A stretch of DNA of 64,000 nucleotides, taken from Salvia splendens (taxonomy: Eukaryota; Streptophyta; Magnoliopsida; Lamiales; Lamiaceae). The DNA lies in NCBI RefSeq assembly GCF_004379255.2, contig NC_056037.1, positions 34,941,012 to 35,005,011 of the forward strand, read 5' to 3'. A model generated the notes under the pieces. It ran no database searches, was not told the DNA's origin, and saw only the letters and a program-made list of their open reading frames with translations. The first letter of the stretch is position 1, and every line of letters begins with the position of its first letter. Shown here piece by piece: positions 46,938 to 58,042 of the stretch. Both the position numbers and the translations under genes were made by a program.

Positions 46938-47783
46938 CTACGATCGAATACTTCACCAAAAACACCCTTTAATAAGAAATATAGATGGAAGATGGAAATA
47001 ATAGAAAGAAACTTAGAACCATTTTATAGGTGAGCAAAAATAAGTATTTCGGGTAAGAGTTCGATGTGGGATAAAGACTATATATATATATATATATATA
47101 AATATAGGGTAGTGTTAATCTCATTTTCCTCACTTAGATTTAAGTTCCTTCTTAATTGGAACCGTTAGATTTGAGGGATGGACGATCCGGATGAGAAGGT
47201 TACTAATGATCTCGTCCTTGCATTATTAGGGTCCTTTTGTGCATTATATGGGTAAATTAGTAAATGTACAGTACCAAAACCGCCCAAACACGGAATGTGC
47301 GAAATTTAAGAGGGATTTTGCTATCACCTTCCATCTACTCCCTCAATTCATCACTGCAAATTGTCTCCACACATTCCCACCACTCTCTAAACCCTAGCCG
47401 CCACCTGAAGCAACCGGAAATCTACAGAGAGACCGTGATTTTTGGAAGGTTTGCCGTCCAAACATTATTCCCGTAGTGCGCGACCATCTTGTTGAAGGCG
47501 ACGAAAAGGTAGGGTTTCAACAAGGTTAATTTTTCTGTAGTACTCACCGTGAATCGGCAATATCCGCCGCCTACTACCCCACCTTCTCGTCGATTCAATA
47601 ATTTATCCCCAAAAAAGTCTCTGTTTTCAAACTCACCTTGGTCTCGATTTGCTGAAATCATAAATTCGTTTTCCTTTTTTGTTAGGGTTCTGCGTGTGAA
47701 ATTATTTTCTGGTTTACCATGCTTTAGTTGCAGATTTTGTCGACGAAATCTTAACGGGTTTTGATATTTGTTTCGTCTCGCAG

Positions 47784-47839
47784 ATACATTATGATGAAGA
47801 GAGGCCGACCTTCAAGATCTCAACCAACGCCGGCTGAAG
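47784..47839 (+). pseudogene. Exon-like fragment with AT-hook-like motif
   Basis: It lies between a CTCGCAG acceptor and a GTGAGG donor. It starts at an ATG and reads MMKRGRPSRSQPTPAE, whose KRGRPSR resembles an AT-hook. Upstream is a leader-like sequence with AAACCCTAGCC. It may be a captured exon. The product is not identified. Confidence 0.4.
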
Positions 47840-47899
47840 GTGAGGGATCTATTTCATTTGCATGTAGAATTCCTGGTGTTGATGTACATCATTTAGTAT

Positions 47900-49310
47900 T
47901 CCTTGGTGCATTCGTCGGCGTTTTTTTGTAAATGGGGGTAGGTGAATGTAATTTTCTGTTGTGCATTACTTGATTGATTGGGTTCATTATTAGTCACTGT
48001 TTACACATTATTCGTTAAGTATTATCCATTATTTGACTGATTGTGTATACGGATGATTGGGTGAATGCAATATTCCTATGCGCATTATTTGATTGAATCT
48101 ATACATTATTTAACTATTAGTATTCATTATTTATCAATTAATAGGTATTATTTGGCTGCTTGTGTACATGGGTGAATGGGTGAATGCAATATTTTTGTGT
48201 GTATTATTTTATTGAATCTGTATATTATTTAGCTAGTAATTTACATTATTTGTCAAGTATTGAGCATTATGTGATTGCTTGTGTACATGAGTGAATAGGT
48301 GAATGCATTATTCCTGTGTGCATTTTTTGATTGAATCTGTACATTATGTAGCTAAAGTTTACAATATTTATCAAGCATTAAACATTATTTGACTACTTGT
48401 GTACTTGGGTGAATGGCTGAATGCAATATTCTTGTGTGCATTATTTTATTGAATCTGTACATTTTTAGCCAATAGTTTACATTATTTATCAATTATTGGG
48501 TATTATGTGACTGCTTGTGTACATGGGTGAATAGATGAATGTCATATTCCTTTGTGCATTATTTGATTGCCTTTGTACATTATTTATCTATTTTTATACA
48601 TTATTTCTCAAGTATTATGCATTATTTGACTGCTTGTGTATATGAATCTAGTTGGTGCAATGTAATATTCTGTTGTGCATTATCTGATTGTTTCTGTACA
48701 TTATTTAGCAAGTATTATACATTATTTATCAAGTATTATACATTCAATATTTCTATGTGCATTATTTTATTGAATCTGTACATTATTTAGCTAATAATTT
48801 ACATTATTTGTCAAGTATTGAGCATTATGTGATTGCTTGTGTACATGAGTGAATAGGTGAATGCATTATTCATGTATGCATTTTTTGATTGAATCTGTAC
48901 ATTATGTAGCTAGAAGTTTACATTATTTATCAAGTATTAGACATTATTTGACTGCTTGTGTACTTGGGTGAATGGCTGAATGCAATATTCTTGTGTGCAT
49001 TATTTTATTGAATCTGTACATTATTTAGCTAATAGTTTACATTATTTATCATGTATTGGGTATTATTTGACTGCTTGTGTACATGAGTGAATAGGTGAAT
49101 GTCATATTCCTTTGTGCATTATTTGAATGCCTTTGTACATTATTTATCTATTTTTATACATTATTTCTCAAGTATTATGCATTATTTGACTGCTTGTGTA
49201 TATGAATCTAGTTGGTGCAATGTAATATTCCGTTGTGCATTACCTGATTGCTTCTGTACATTATTTAGCAAGTATTATACATCGACCATCAAGTATTATA
49301 CATTCAATCA
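47900..49310 (+). repeat. Degenerate tandem array of GTGCATTATTTGATTG-type units
   Basis: Units of about 110-190 bases contain GTGCATTATTTGATTG, CTTGTGTACATGGGTGAATG and TGAATGCAATATTC, about ten copies. A higher-order repeat of 560 bases is visible (48539 and 99099-type phase at 49099). Long open frames here (48539-48790, 49099-49341) only reflect the repeat. Confidence 0.85.
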
Positions 49311-49335
49311 TGTTCTGATGTTGTATGTTGGACAG

Positions 49336-49580
49336 CAGTGAAACAGCTTAGATTGGACATCGACTAAGCGGTCGATGATGTAATTCTAGTTGGAATTACC
49401 CAGAAAATCCGAGAGAGATTAGCAGAGGCCGGGACAAGTACAGCTCGGGAAGAGCCTGAGCATAGGAAACCAAGGGGGAGGAAGGTCGACCATCGATACA
49501 ACCTCAGATATGGCCACTGGTGGGGAAGTGCTGAGCAAACTAAATTGCTGTATACAATCATAACAAAAAACATATCAGGA
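49336..49580 (+). pseudogene. Exon-like fragment, Lys/Arg-rich, broken
   Basis: It follows a TTGGACAG acceptor. The frame reads VKQLRLDID, a TAA, then AVDDVILVGITQKIRERLAE, REEPEHRKPRGRKVDHR and YNLRYGHWWGSAEQTKLLY. The KPRGRK is AT-hook-like, matching the fragment at 47784, so both could come from one captured gene. The product is not recognised, and the early stop makes it non-functional as it stands. Confidence 0.45.
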
Positions 49581-49714
49581 AAAATTATACATTACAATAC
49601 ATACATTGTACATCACTGATTAGATAGATTACATTTTACAGTATTATTTGTACATTACATTTATCGATTAAAACTACCCCCTAGTCGAGATGATAAATAA
49701 ACCCCGGAGGAAGG

Positions 49715-50600
49715 ACTGATACTCGTGTACTTTAGTTACGGTTGCGTTGCTTAAACCATATTACACACCCTAGCCCCAAGGATTGCTAAACCCTTGGGGA
49801 ATAATTGAAACGTGCCCCAAACAAGCAACCAGTGCCAATCTTAAACTATTCATGAAATTGTATAACATAAACAAACAAAACAGTTCAGAAAACATATACA
49901 TTGCAGTTCACAAATAGTCCATTATATAGTCAATAACATGCATTACCTAGTACAATTTGGTGCATTATGTGTATCGGCTTAAACTACTACCCTAGCGACG
50001 CTGATAAAAAGAAGGACTGATACTCGTGTACTTTAGTTACGGTTGCGTTGCTTAAACCATATTACACACCCTAGCCCCAAGGATTGCTAAACCCTTGGGG
50101 AATAATTGAAACGTGCCCCAAACAAGCAACCAGTGCCAATCTTAAACTATTCATGAAATTGTATAACATAAACAAACAAAACGGTTCAGAAAACATATAC
50201 ATTGCAGTTCACAAATCGTCCATTATATAGTCAATAACATGCATTACCTAGTACAATTTGGTGCATTATGTGTATCGGCTTAAACTACTACCCTAGCGAC
50301 GTTGATAACTAAACCATAGAAGAAGAACTGATACTCGTGTATTTTAGTTACGGTTGCGTTGCTTGAACCATACTACACCCTAGCCCCAAGGATTGGTAAA
50401 CCCTTGGGGAATGAGTGAAACGTGCCCCAAACAAGCAAGCAGTGCCAATCTTAAACTATTCGTGAAATTGTATAACATAAACAAACAAAACGGCTCAGAA
50501 CACTTATACATTACAGTTCACACATCGTGCATTATATAACCCATAACATACATTACGTAGTACAATTTGATGCATTATGTGTATCGGCTTCCTCTATGGT
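49715..50600. repeat. Three tandem ~300-bp units with a CCCTTGGGG hairpin
   Basis: Units start TGATACTCGTGT near 49716, 50014 and 50328. Each holds CCCTAGCCCCAAGGATTG and TAAACCCTTGGGG, which can pair as a hairpin, then GAAACGTGCCCCAAACAAGC. The first two units are nearly identical; the third is diverged. Confidence 0.9.
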
Positions 50601-50918
50601 GCACTAAATAATTTAAGCCAATAATACGGTTTCATTGCAGCGTGGAATAGGGAGAGAGAAAGAGTTTAGCGACGGAGTAGGGAGAGAAACACGTTTGGTG
50701 GGTGTGATTTTAGAAGATAACCGCCAAGATCTTCAAAGGAGAAAATCATGGAAGTTACCATAACAAACAATTTAGTGATTCCCTCTTTTATCCTTTTCGG
50801 TTTTTTAGTGTATTTAATTTAATTGTAAAAGCCAATAATTTAGGCCCTAGGATCTTGGAAATAAACGGCTGAGATGATGAAGGAGATTTGAGAAAATGTA
50901 AAAATGATATGAATACAT

Positions 50919-50964
<46 letters not shown>

Positions 50965-50969
<5 letters not shown>

Positions 50970-51251
50970 TTTGATCTATGCAAAACTAGATTTAAATACA
51001 GAAACGCAGAACAATATCATAATTAGATCACTTTTAGGTCATAATTAGGTAATTTTTAGGTCATGCTAACAAAGCATGACCTAAAACGATCTTAGCATGA
51101 CATTAAACCCAAATATTATAATATGACCTAAAATTGCTTAATTATGACCTTCCGTGTTTTTGGTTAATTATTGATCATTAGATCATCTAATCCTAGGGCC
51201 AAGATTTGGTCTGCATTTCTGGATTTAAACACATACTTATTTTGATCATCT

Positions 51252-51254
<3 letters not shown>
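50965..51254. mobile_element. (TA)n-flanked element b, 290 bp
   Basis: It lies between TA tracts at 50921-50964 and 51255-51286. Ends AGGGTTTTGATCTATGCAAA and TTTGATCATCTCCCT, with a subterminal CTAGATTTAAATACAGAAA against TTTCTGGATTTAAACAC, are inverted. The centre has TTTAGGTCATGCTAACAAAG and GCATGACCTAAAA in inverted orientation. A MITE with no coding capacity. Confidence 0.75.
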
Positions 51255-51286
<32 letters not shown>

Positions 51287-51289
<3 letters not shown>

Positions 51290-52910
51290 ATGTATTCATT
51301 TCCTTTTCCTATATTTCCTCCTTTTTCCTTCTTAATATCAGCCATTAGATTAGAGAAATGGACGGTCAAGATCAACATTGGGTAATTAATCCCGTGTTGC
51401 ATTATTTGTCCTATTTTGTGCATTATGAGGGTACAATAGTAATCTAATAATGGCTAGAAACCGCTACGAATAATGCAACATATGGTCACGAGTAATGCAT
51501 ATAATTGACTATATAATGCACAATATGTGAACTGCAATGCATACGAATAAGATGTGCCATGTTATGATGTTTGGACACACGTTTCTTGTTTCCCCTAAGG
51601 GTTTAATAAGCTTAGGGGCTAGGGTATAGTACGTAGACACGTATGTAAACTTCACATGGTAACGAGTAAGGGATATAATTGACTATATAATGCACAATTT
51701 GTGAACTGCAATGCATACGAACAAGATGTGCTATGTTATGATGTTTGACACACGTTTCTTGTTTTCCCTAAGGGTTTAATAAGCTTAGGGGCTAGGGTAT
51801 AGTATGTACGCATTAATAACAAATTATAAAACGATACGAATAATTCACCAAATTGTCACGAGTAATGGATGTTATTAACTATATAATGCACAATATGTGA
51901 ACTGCAATGCATCCGAATAAGATGTACCATGTTATGATGTTTGACACACGTTTCTTGTTTCCCCTAAGGGTTTAATAAGCTTAGGGGCTAGGGTATAATA
52001 CGTAGACATTACTAAATGCACGTATGTAATCTTCAATCCGTTGATTAACCCATATACACAATACCTCTAATAATGCATAATATACTGAGATAATGACAAT
52101 TAACAGCTACATAATGCACTACCTAAACCAAATAATGCACATACGTATATTCCAATAACAACAATTTGTTAGTAATGTCTACGTACTATACCCTAGCCCC
52201 TAAGCTTATTAAACCCTTAGGGGAAACAAGAAACGTGTGTCAAACATCATAACATGGTACATCTTATTCGTATGCATTGCAGTTCACATATTGTGCATTA
52301 TATAGTTAATAACATCCATTACTCGTGACAATTTGGTGAATTATTCGTATCGTTTTATAATTTGTTATTAATGCGTACGTACTATACCCTAGCCCCTAAG
52401 CTTATTAAACCCTTAGGGGAAACAAGAAACGTGTGTCAAACATCATAACACAGCACATCTTGTTCGTATGCATTGCAGTTCACAAATTGTGCATTATATA
52501 GTCAATTATATCCATTACTCGTTACCATGTGAAGATTACATACGTGTCTACGTACTATACCCTAGCCCCTAAGCTTATTAAACCCTTAGGGAAAACAAGA
52601 AACGGGTGTCCAAACATCATAACATGGTACATCTTATTCGTATGCATTGCAGTTCACATATTGTGCATTATATAGTCAATTATATGCATTACTCGTGACC
52701 ATGTGGTGCATTATTCGCAGATACCAAAATGTGGCAGTACTTTTCCGTCAAATGTCAATAATAACCCTGTAATGCATACAACCACCTTCTATAATGCAAC
52801 ACGGAACCAGTTTTATAGAATCAATCTGATCCGTTGATGCCTTAGATCTAACGCGTAATATTAAGAAGGAAAAAGGATCTAAGATGTGAAAAGGAGAATA
52901 ACGCTCCCCT
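51287..52910. mobile_element. (TA)n-flanked element c, 1.6-kb palindrome with hairpin repeats
   Basis: It lies between TA tracts at 51255-51286 and 52911-52927. The left arm has three units with CCCCTAAGGGTTTAATAAGC and TTAGGGGCTAGGGTATAG (about 51590, 51765, 51960). The right arm has three reverse-complement units (about 52190, 52385, 52560). The ends TTTCCTTCTTAATATCAGCC and CGTAATATTAAGAAGGAAAA are inverted too. The unit is homologous to that in element a, so they are one family. No coding capacity. Confidence 0.8.
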
Positions 52911-52949
52911 ATATATATATATATATAGGTGAGAAAAAAGTATTTCGGG

Positions 52950-53035
52950 TAAGAGTTCGATATGTGATAAATAATAACTCGTTGTGTGATAAAAAAAAGG
53001 AAGGCTTTAAAAAAGATTGTACTATCTTCTACCAT
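52950..53035 (-). pseudogene. B3-domain N-terminal exon-like fragment
   Basis: From an ATG at 53035 the minus strand reads MVEDSTIFFKAFLFFITQRV. FFKAFL...QR resembles the first strand of plant B3 domains (FFKVFLP...QRL). No further B3 motif follows in frame. It may be the missing exon type of the B3 gene at 43.6-47 kb or a fragment of a second B3 gene, separated by the (TA)n-flanked elements. Confidence 0.35.
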
Positions 53036-55356
53036 GAAAGTCAACATTACAAATGTGACTATTCTCCGATAATAGTTAGATTTCACTTAGAATACACAAT
53101 AACTACCAAAGATAACATGCATTTTAAAAAATATTCTCCTCCGGTGACCCAGGGCTAACACCATTCCACTTGTATTCAGTGCAACCAGAGTCCTTTTTTC
53201 ATAAAATTTACTATGCCTCTCTCTTTACTTCTTAAATTAGTAATCTTGTACACGTTATGTAGTATCTACCTCATTCGACCTATGGTTTTTTTCCCTAACA
53301 TACTCGTGCAATCCAACTCGAGTTGGACTTTCCTAATATCCTCGATACCCCAAAGTTGATGCATCATGCATGTGAAACTTTACAAACTACACATAACCCA
53401 TAATCACCATTTCTCCACAAAACTATGCTTAGACATGTTTGTGTACACACACACACACATATATATATGGATACATAGTTCAAATGTAGTAGTATTATGT
53501 TTCAAGATTTTGTGAAATGAATGAGAGTTCCATGCTTTTCAACAACTTCTATGTTTCATCACTGTTTCACTTTTAAGACAAATAAGATTCTAAATGAATT
53601 GATGATCACTCCCTCCAAGCTCATGTCTAACTGGTACAAACTTTTTTTCTTATTCAAATCAAGTTATCAAACTTGCTGCAACTTCTTTAATATAACTAAA
53701 TGGTATTATCCATTTAATTTCATAACCTGCATCAAATAATTAAATCACGAGGAAGATGAATCATTTATTTGTGAAAAACGTGTGCCTTTAAAGATCCACT
53801 TCAAACTTTATAATGGGAATCGGGATATGGTAGAATTACATGTATGGAAATCAAAAGCAGAAATAGGAAGGTGGTAGATCATTTCACACAATTTCAATCT
53901 ATGTTCGAAACTTTGGTAGCTTATGTCCACTCAATAGATAGGTAGACAGATACTAGCAATCTTGTGTTTATTTTGAAGAATTGATTAAATTTGAACTTGC
54001 TTGGTTATTAATTTTGTAAATGACCATTAAAAGTAAATGGTCACTTGGGATACTGATGGAGTGATAAAAAAATTTACTTCACATTTTGGATTTCTTAGAT
54101 CACGATTCTTCTGATAGGAATGTGATATGCTGTTATTTTCCATCAAGCACAGAGATGTTGAACTAGAAACTATAGATTTTGGATTCAAGGATTTTTAATA
54201 TTACCTTAAAACAACCACAGAAAATCAAGAATGAAATAATCTGCCATTTATGCTTTTACCACCCAATTACTGTCACTTTAGCAGTAATGAATTAAACAGA
54301 ACTGAAACTAATTGCAACAAAACCAAATAACCACACAACACAAGAAACAGAAGATAAAATACAAATTGCCATAATCAAAAGAATGAATTAATAAAATGGA
54401 TAATACCAAACTCTCTGGGCTGATTTTGGTACTCGAGTAATAATGTGATATTCAACATTTTCGTTTTCCTTTACCTGATATTGATTGTGTTAAACAAACC
54501 TGCAAGATAGTGAAGAGTAAAGTTAAATCTTGATGAAAGAAACAGCTCAATCAAAATTACAAAAAGGAAAACAAGGGGAGTTTATTTCGTATCTGGCGAT
54601 AATCCATGAAGACTCAAGAGAGTTCATTTCAACTGAGATTCGAATAGGTTTCGACGTTTTGTTGTGAAAATCTGAAAATTCTGTGTAAGATTCGTAATTG
54701 GATAGCCAACTAAAATGGATATGTTAATCTATAATTTAGATATTATCAAAATATTTTACAGATATCTAGTAATATCTTAATCAAAATATTTTGCAGGTAA
54801 CTATTTTAAACATCTTAATTATCACAATATACTCTAATTAAAGCTTAATTATACTAATTAATGTTTTATTAACCTAGTTAACTAATGCCTTGCTCTTAAT
54901 TAACTCATTCATAATGAAGAGAGTGTAGAGTCCATCCATGATGACTCACTAGCATAATGAAGCACGTTCCTATGTTATAAGAAAATAGTCCACTTTTATC
55001 ATTTGGATCCCATTCTCTAATAATAATATTTCAATCACTTTTTTTTTTCTCTCTTATTTTACCAGTTTCACATTAAAACATGTATCATTTTCAAATTTTC
55101 TATTTTTATCAAACGACGAGCATATACTTTACCACCATATTGAGTAAGTTTCATCATATGTTATATCACCATTTATCGAGTAAGTCTGGCTCCATGACCA
55201 TAAAAGTTAAACTTTAGAAAGTCTATGACCTTGTTAAATGGAAGTTTATTATTTGGACCTTGCTAGGTAACTAGGTCAAATCTCTGTTTTAGTTTTTCAT
55301 AAATTATGCTGAAAACAGGAATCTCTCCTTTAAATTATATAATTTCAAATGTGACA
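53036..55356. other. AT-rich intergenic DNA
   Basis: A (CA)n-(TA)n simple repeat lies at about 53445-53468. No gene, RNA or bounded element is supported in the remainder. Confidence 0.45.
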
Positions 55357-55365
55357 TTTATAATA

Positions 55366-56436
55366 GAGTGAACTACATAAATGGTACTTGATCTTTCACT
55401 TTCGCACATAAATGGTACCTGATCTTTATTTTATATCGTTTTTGGTATCTATAAATCACAATTTTGGTAGCTGATGCAATTTTCACCCCAAAATGCCCCC
55501 TTAACAAATACAATTTTCATTTGTGTCATTGAGGATATTTTGGCATACACAAAATTAGTACCAAAAATGATATTATAATATCTTCTCTCATTCTCCTCCC
55601 TCTTATATGATTATTATTAATCGATATTAATATTATTATTATTGTGATGTTATAAATTAATAATATATTTATTTATTAATATCATTAAAATATACTTAAC
55701 TAAAATTATAGTTATAATTTTATTTAATTACTATTATAATAATATTATTGTTATAATACTGAAACTAGTATTAATGAATAAATAATTATAGTATAATTAT
55801 TTAAATTATGAATCATATAATATTATATAATAATAACTATTATTATCTTTATTACTATTATTTTATATTAAATGAATAACTAATAAATATAGTCTTAATA
55901 AAAATTTAAAATTGTGAATTATATTCATAACAATTGAATATTTTTTTGTTAGGTGTTTCAACCTAAAATGAGTATAGAATAATTTAATTAAAAATATTCA
56001 ATTGATTTAATTAGTTTAAATAGTTAATTTAATTAGGTATTTTATTCTAATTTATATTATGAATGCAATTAAATGTATGTATAAAATACTAAAAAGAAAA
56101 AATAAAAAGGAGAGAAAGGAAAAAAGAGGTAACATAAATTAAGGAGGAAAAAAAAGAAAGGAAGATAAAATACTAAAAAGAAAGAGGAAAATGAAGAAAA
56201 AAGAAAGAAGAAGAAACTAAAGAAGAAGAAAAGAAATAAGAAAGGAAGCAAAAAGTAATCACATATTTAGTACTATTTAACTAAAATTTTCAAAAATATC
56301 CTCCATAACAAAAAAATCACATATTTGGTACCTAGAGTTATTTTTGTGATGGGGTACCAAAAATGATATAAAATAAAGATCAGGTACCATTTATGTGCGA
56401 AAGTGAAAGATCAGGTATCATTTACGTAGTTCACTC
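55366..56436. mobile_element. Mutator-like MITE (long terminal inverted repeats)
   Basis: The 9-base direct repeat TTTATAATA flanks it (55357-55365 and 56437-56445), the Mutator target-duplication length. Ends GAGTGAACTACATAAATGG and CATTTACGTAGTTCACTC begin inverted repeats of about 75 bases or more, including GATCTTTATTTTATATCG. The interior is AT-rich and purine-biased, with no transposase. Lys- or Phe-rich open frames here are composition artefacts. Confidence 0.9.
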
Positions 56437-56447
56437 TTTATAATATA

Positions 56448-57034
56448 GAGTGAACTACATAAATGGTACCTGATCTTTTACTTTCGCACATAAATGATAT
56501 CTTATCTTTATTTTATATCGTTTTTGGTACCCAATGACAAAAAAACCTAGGTACCAAATATGTAATTTTTTTGTCATGGGGGATATTTTTGGAATTTTTA
56601 ATTAAATAGTACCAAACATGTGATTTCTTTTTTCTTCCTTTCTTATTTCTTTTTTTCTTCTTTAGTTCTTCTTCTTTCCTTTTTCTTCATTTTCTTCTTT
56701 CTTTTTAGTATTTTATCTTCATTTCTTCTTTCTTTTTTCTCCTTAATTTATGTTTCCTCTTTTTTCTTTTCTCTTCTTTTTCTTCTTTCTTTTTACTATT
56801 TTATACCTACATCTAATTGCATTCACAATATAAAACAAGTACAAAACACCTAATTCAATTAATTATTTAAACTATTTAAATCAATTAAATATTTGTAATT
56901 AAATTATTTTTTAGTCATTTTAGGGTTGAAACACCTAACTAAAAATATTCAATTGTTTATATCATTATGAACACAATTCATAATTTTAATTTTTTATCAA
57001 GACTATATTGATTAGTTATTAATTTAATATTAAA

Positions 57035-57065
<31 letters not shown>

Positions 57066-57498
57066 CCAATAATAGTTATTATTATATAATATTATATTAT
57101 TCAATATTTAAATAATTATACTATAATTATTTATTAATTAATACTAGTTTTTAGTATTATAACATTAATATTATTATAATAATAATTTAATATAATTATG
57201 ACTATAATTTTAATTAAGTATACTTGAATGTGATTAAAAAATAAATAAATTATTAATTTATAATCACAATAATAATATTAATATCGATTAATAATAATAG
57301 TATAAAGAGTGAAGATAATGAGAGAAGATATTATAATATCACTTTTGGTACTAATTTTATGTATCCCCAAAATATCCTTAATGACGTAAATGGGAAAATG
57401 TATTTGTATAGAGAGCATTTTGAGGTGAAAATTGCATCAGGTACCAAAAGTATGATTAATAGGGATAAAAAACGATATAAAATAAAGATCAGATACCA
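56448..57498. mobile_element. Second Mutator-like MITE in inverted orientation, right end lost
   Basis: It starts GAGTGAACTACATAAATGG eleven bases after the first element and matches that element in reverse complement. For example, TTTTGAGGTGAAAATTGCATC near 57420 answers GATGCAATTTTCACCCCAAA near 55475. The similarity ends near 57498 (AAAGATCAGATACCAG), so the outer 30-40 bases of the right repeat are missing. Together the two can fold into a hairpin about 1 kb long per arm. Confidence 0.82.
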
Positions 57499-57682
57499 GC
57501 CAGAACGCCCGAGCGGGATCTGTATTGTCTCGTTCAACTCCGTTTAAGCTCGTTTTAGATCTGTTTTTGCATCAAGGCTTCGACAAACTTGTTAGCTCTA
57601 TAAACAACAAATAAGTGGATGAAACCTAGACTTTATACCTCAAATTAATCAACAACTTGTGTGAATCACCCACCTAAACATC

Positions 57683-58042
57683 CTAAACTATGAATTTGTC
57701 ATCCTCCACGCGAACATACCTTTGATCAACTAATTCACACATATCACGAAGAATGCGACATAGGCGCCCAAATGCATTGCGGTCCATACGCAGATTGTTG
57801 ATGCAGTCCACGTCAGTCACCCCAGTAAGCCGGTTCATATGTGAGACTTGAGCTGGCATTTTTTCTGACATGCTGTAAGAGGCCCTTGTTTCCTCATCCT
57901 GGGTGTTGTTCGAATTGTATAACAAGCTACTAACCATATTTAAAATGGTCAAGTAGTTCTGTTGATGGTCATGGATAATGTCCTCAATCATGACTACCGC
58001 GGCCTCCACCTCCTTTCGATTTCTCTGCCTTGGGTCTTCCAT
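57683..58042 (-). pseudogene. Harbinger transposase, N-terminal fragment
   Basis: The open frame from 58042 gives 119 residues ending NLRMDRNAFGRLCRILRDM, CELVDQRYVRVEDDKFIV and a stop. This is the N-terminal region of ALP1/HARBI1-like proteins, which normally continue after VRVED into the DDE nuclease domain. None of the catalytic part is nearby. It could also be the first exon of a host gene derived from such a transposase, but no following exon is seen on this strand before 57.5 kb. Confidence 0.75.

Larger units (their letters stand above)
47106..50920. mobile_element. (TA)n-flanked element a, 3.8 kb, with gene-like exons
   Basis: It lies between a TA tract at 47079-47104 and another starting at 50921. 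The ends are loosely inverted: the left has TTCCTTCTTAATTGGAACCG, the right in reverse has CATTTTCTCAAATCTCC and CAGCCGTTTATTTCC. Inside are two repeat arrays (47900-49310 and 49715-50600) and exon-like fragments (47784-47839, 49336-49580). Insertion within TA microsatellites recalls the rice Micron-type MITEs, but this is far larger. The superfamily is unknown. Confidence 0.6.

Noticed and set aside
48539..49341. Two similar open frames starting MSYSFVHYL
   Set aside because: They mirror the 560-base higher-order repeat of a non-coding array. Similarity between them is repeat identity, not protein conservation.
47900..50600. Repeat arrays considered as CRISPR
   Set aside because: The units are long and fully tandem, with no short repeat/unique spacer alternation, and the DNA is plant nuclear.
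56069..56853. Phe/Leu-rich open frames on both strands that look like membrane proteins
   Set aside because: They arise from T/A-rich interiors of the Mutator-like elements. They have no domain, no start context and strong compositional bias.
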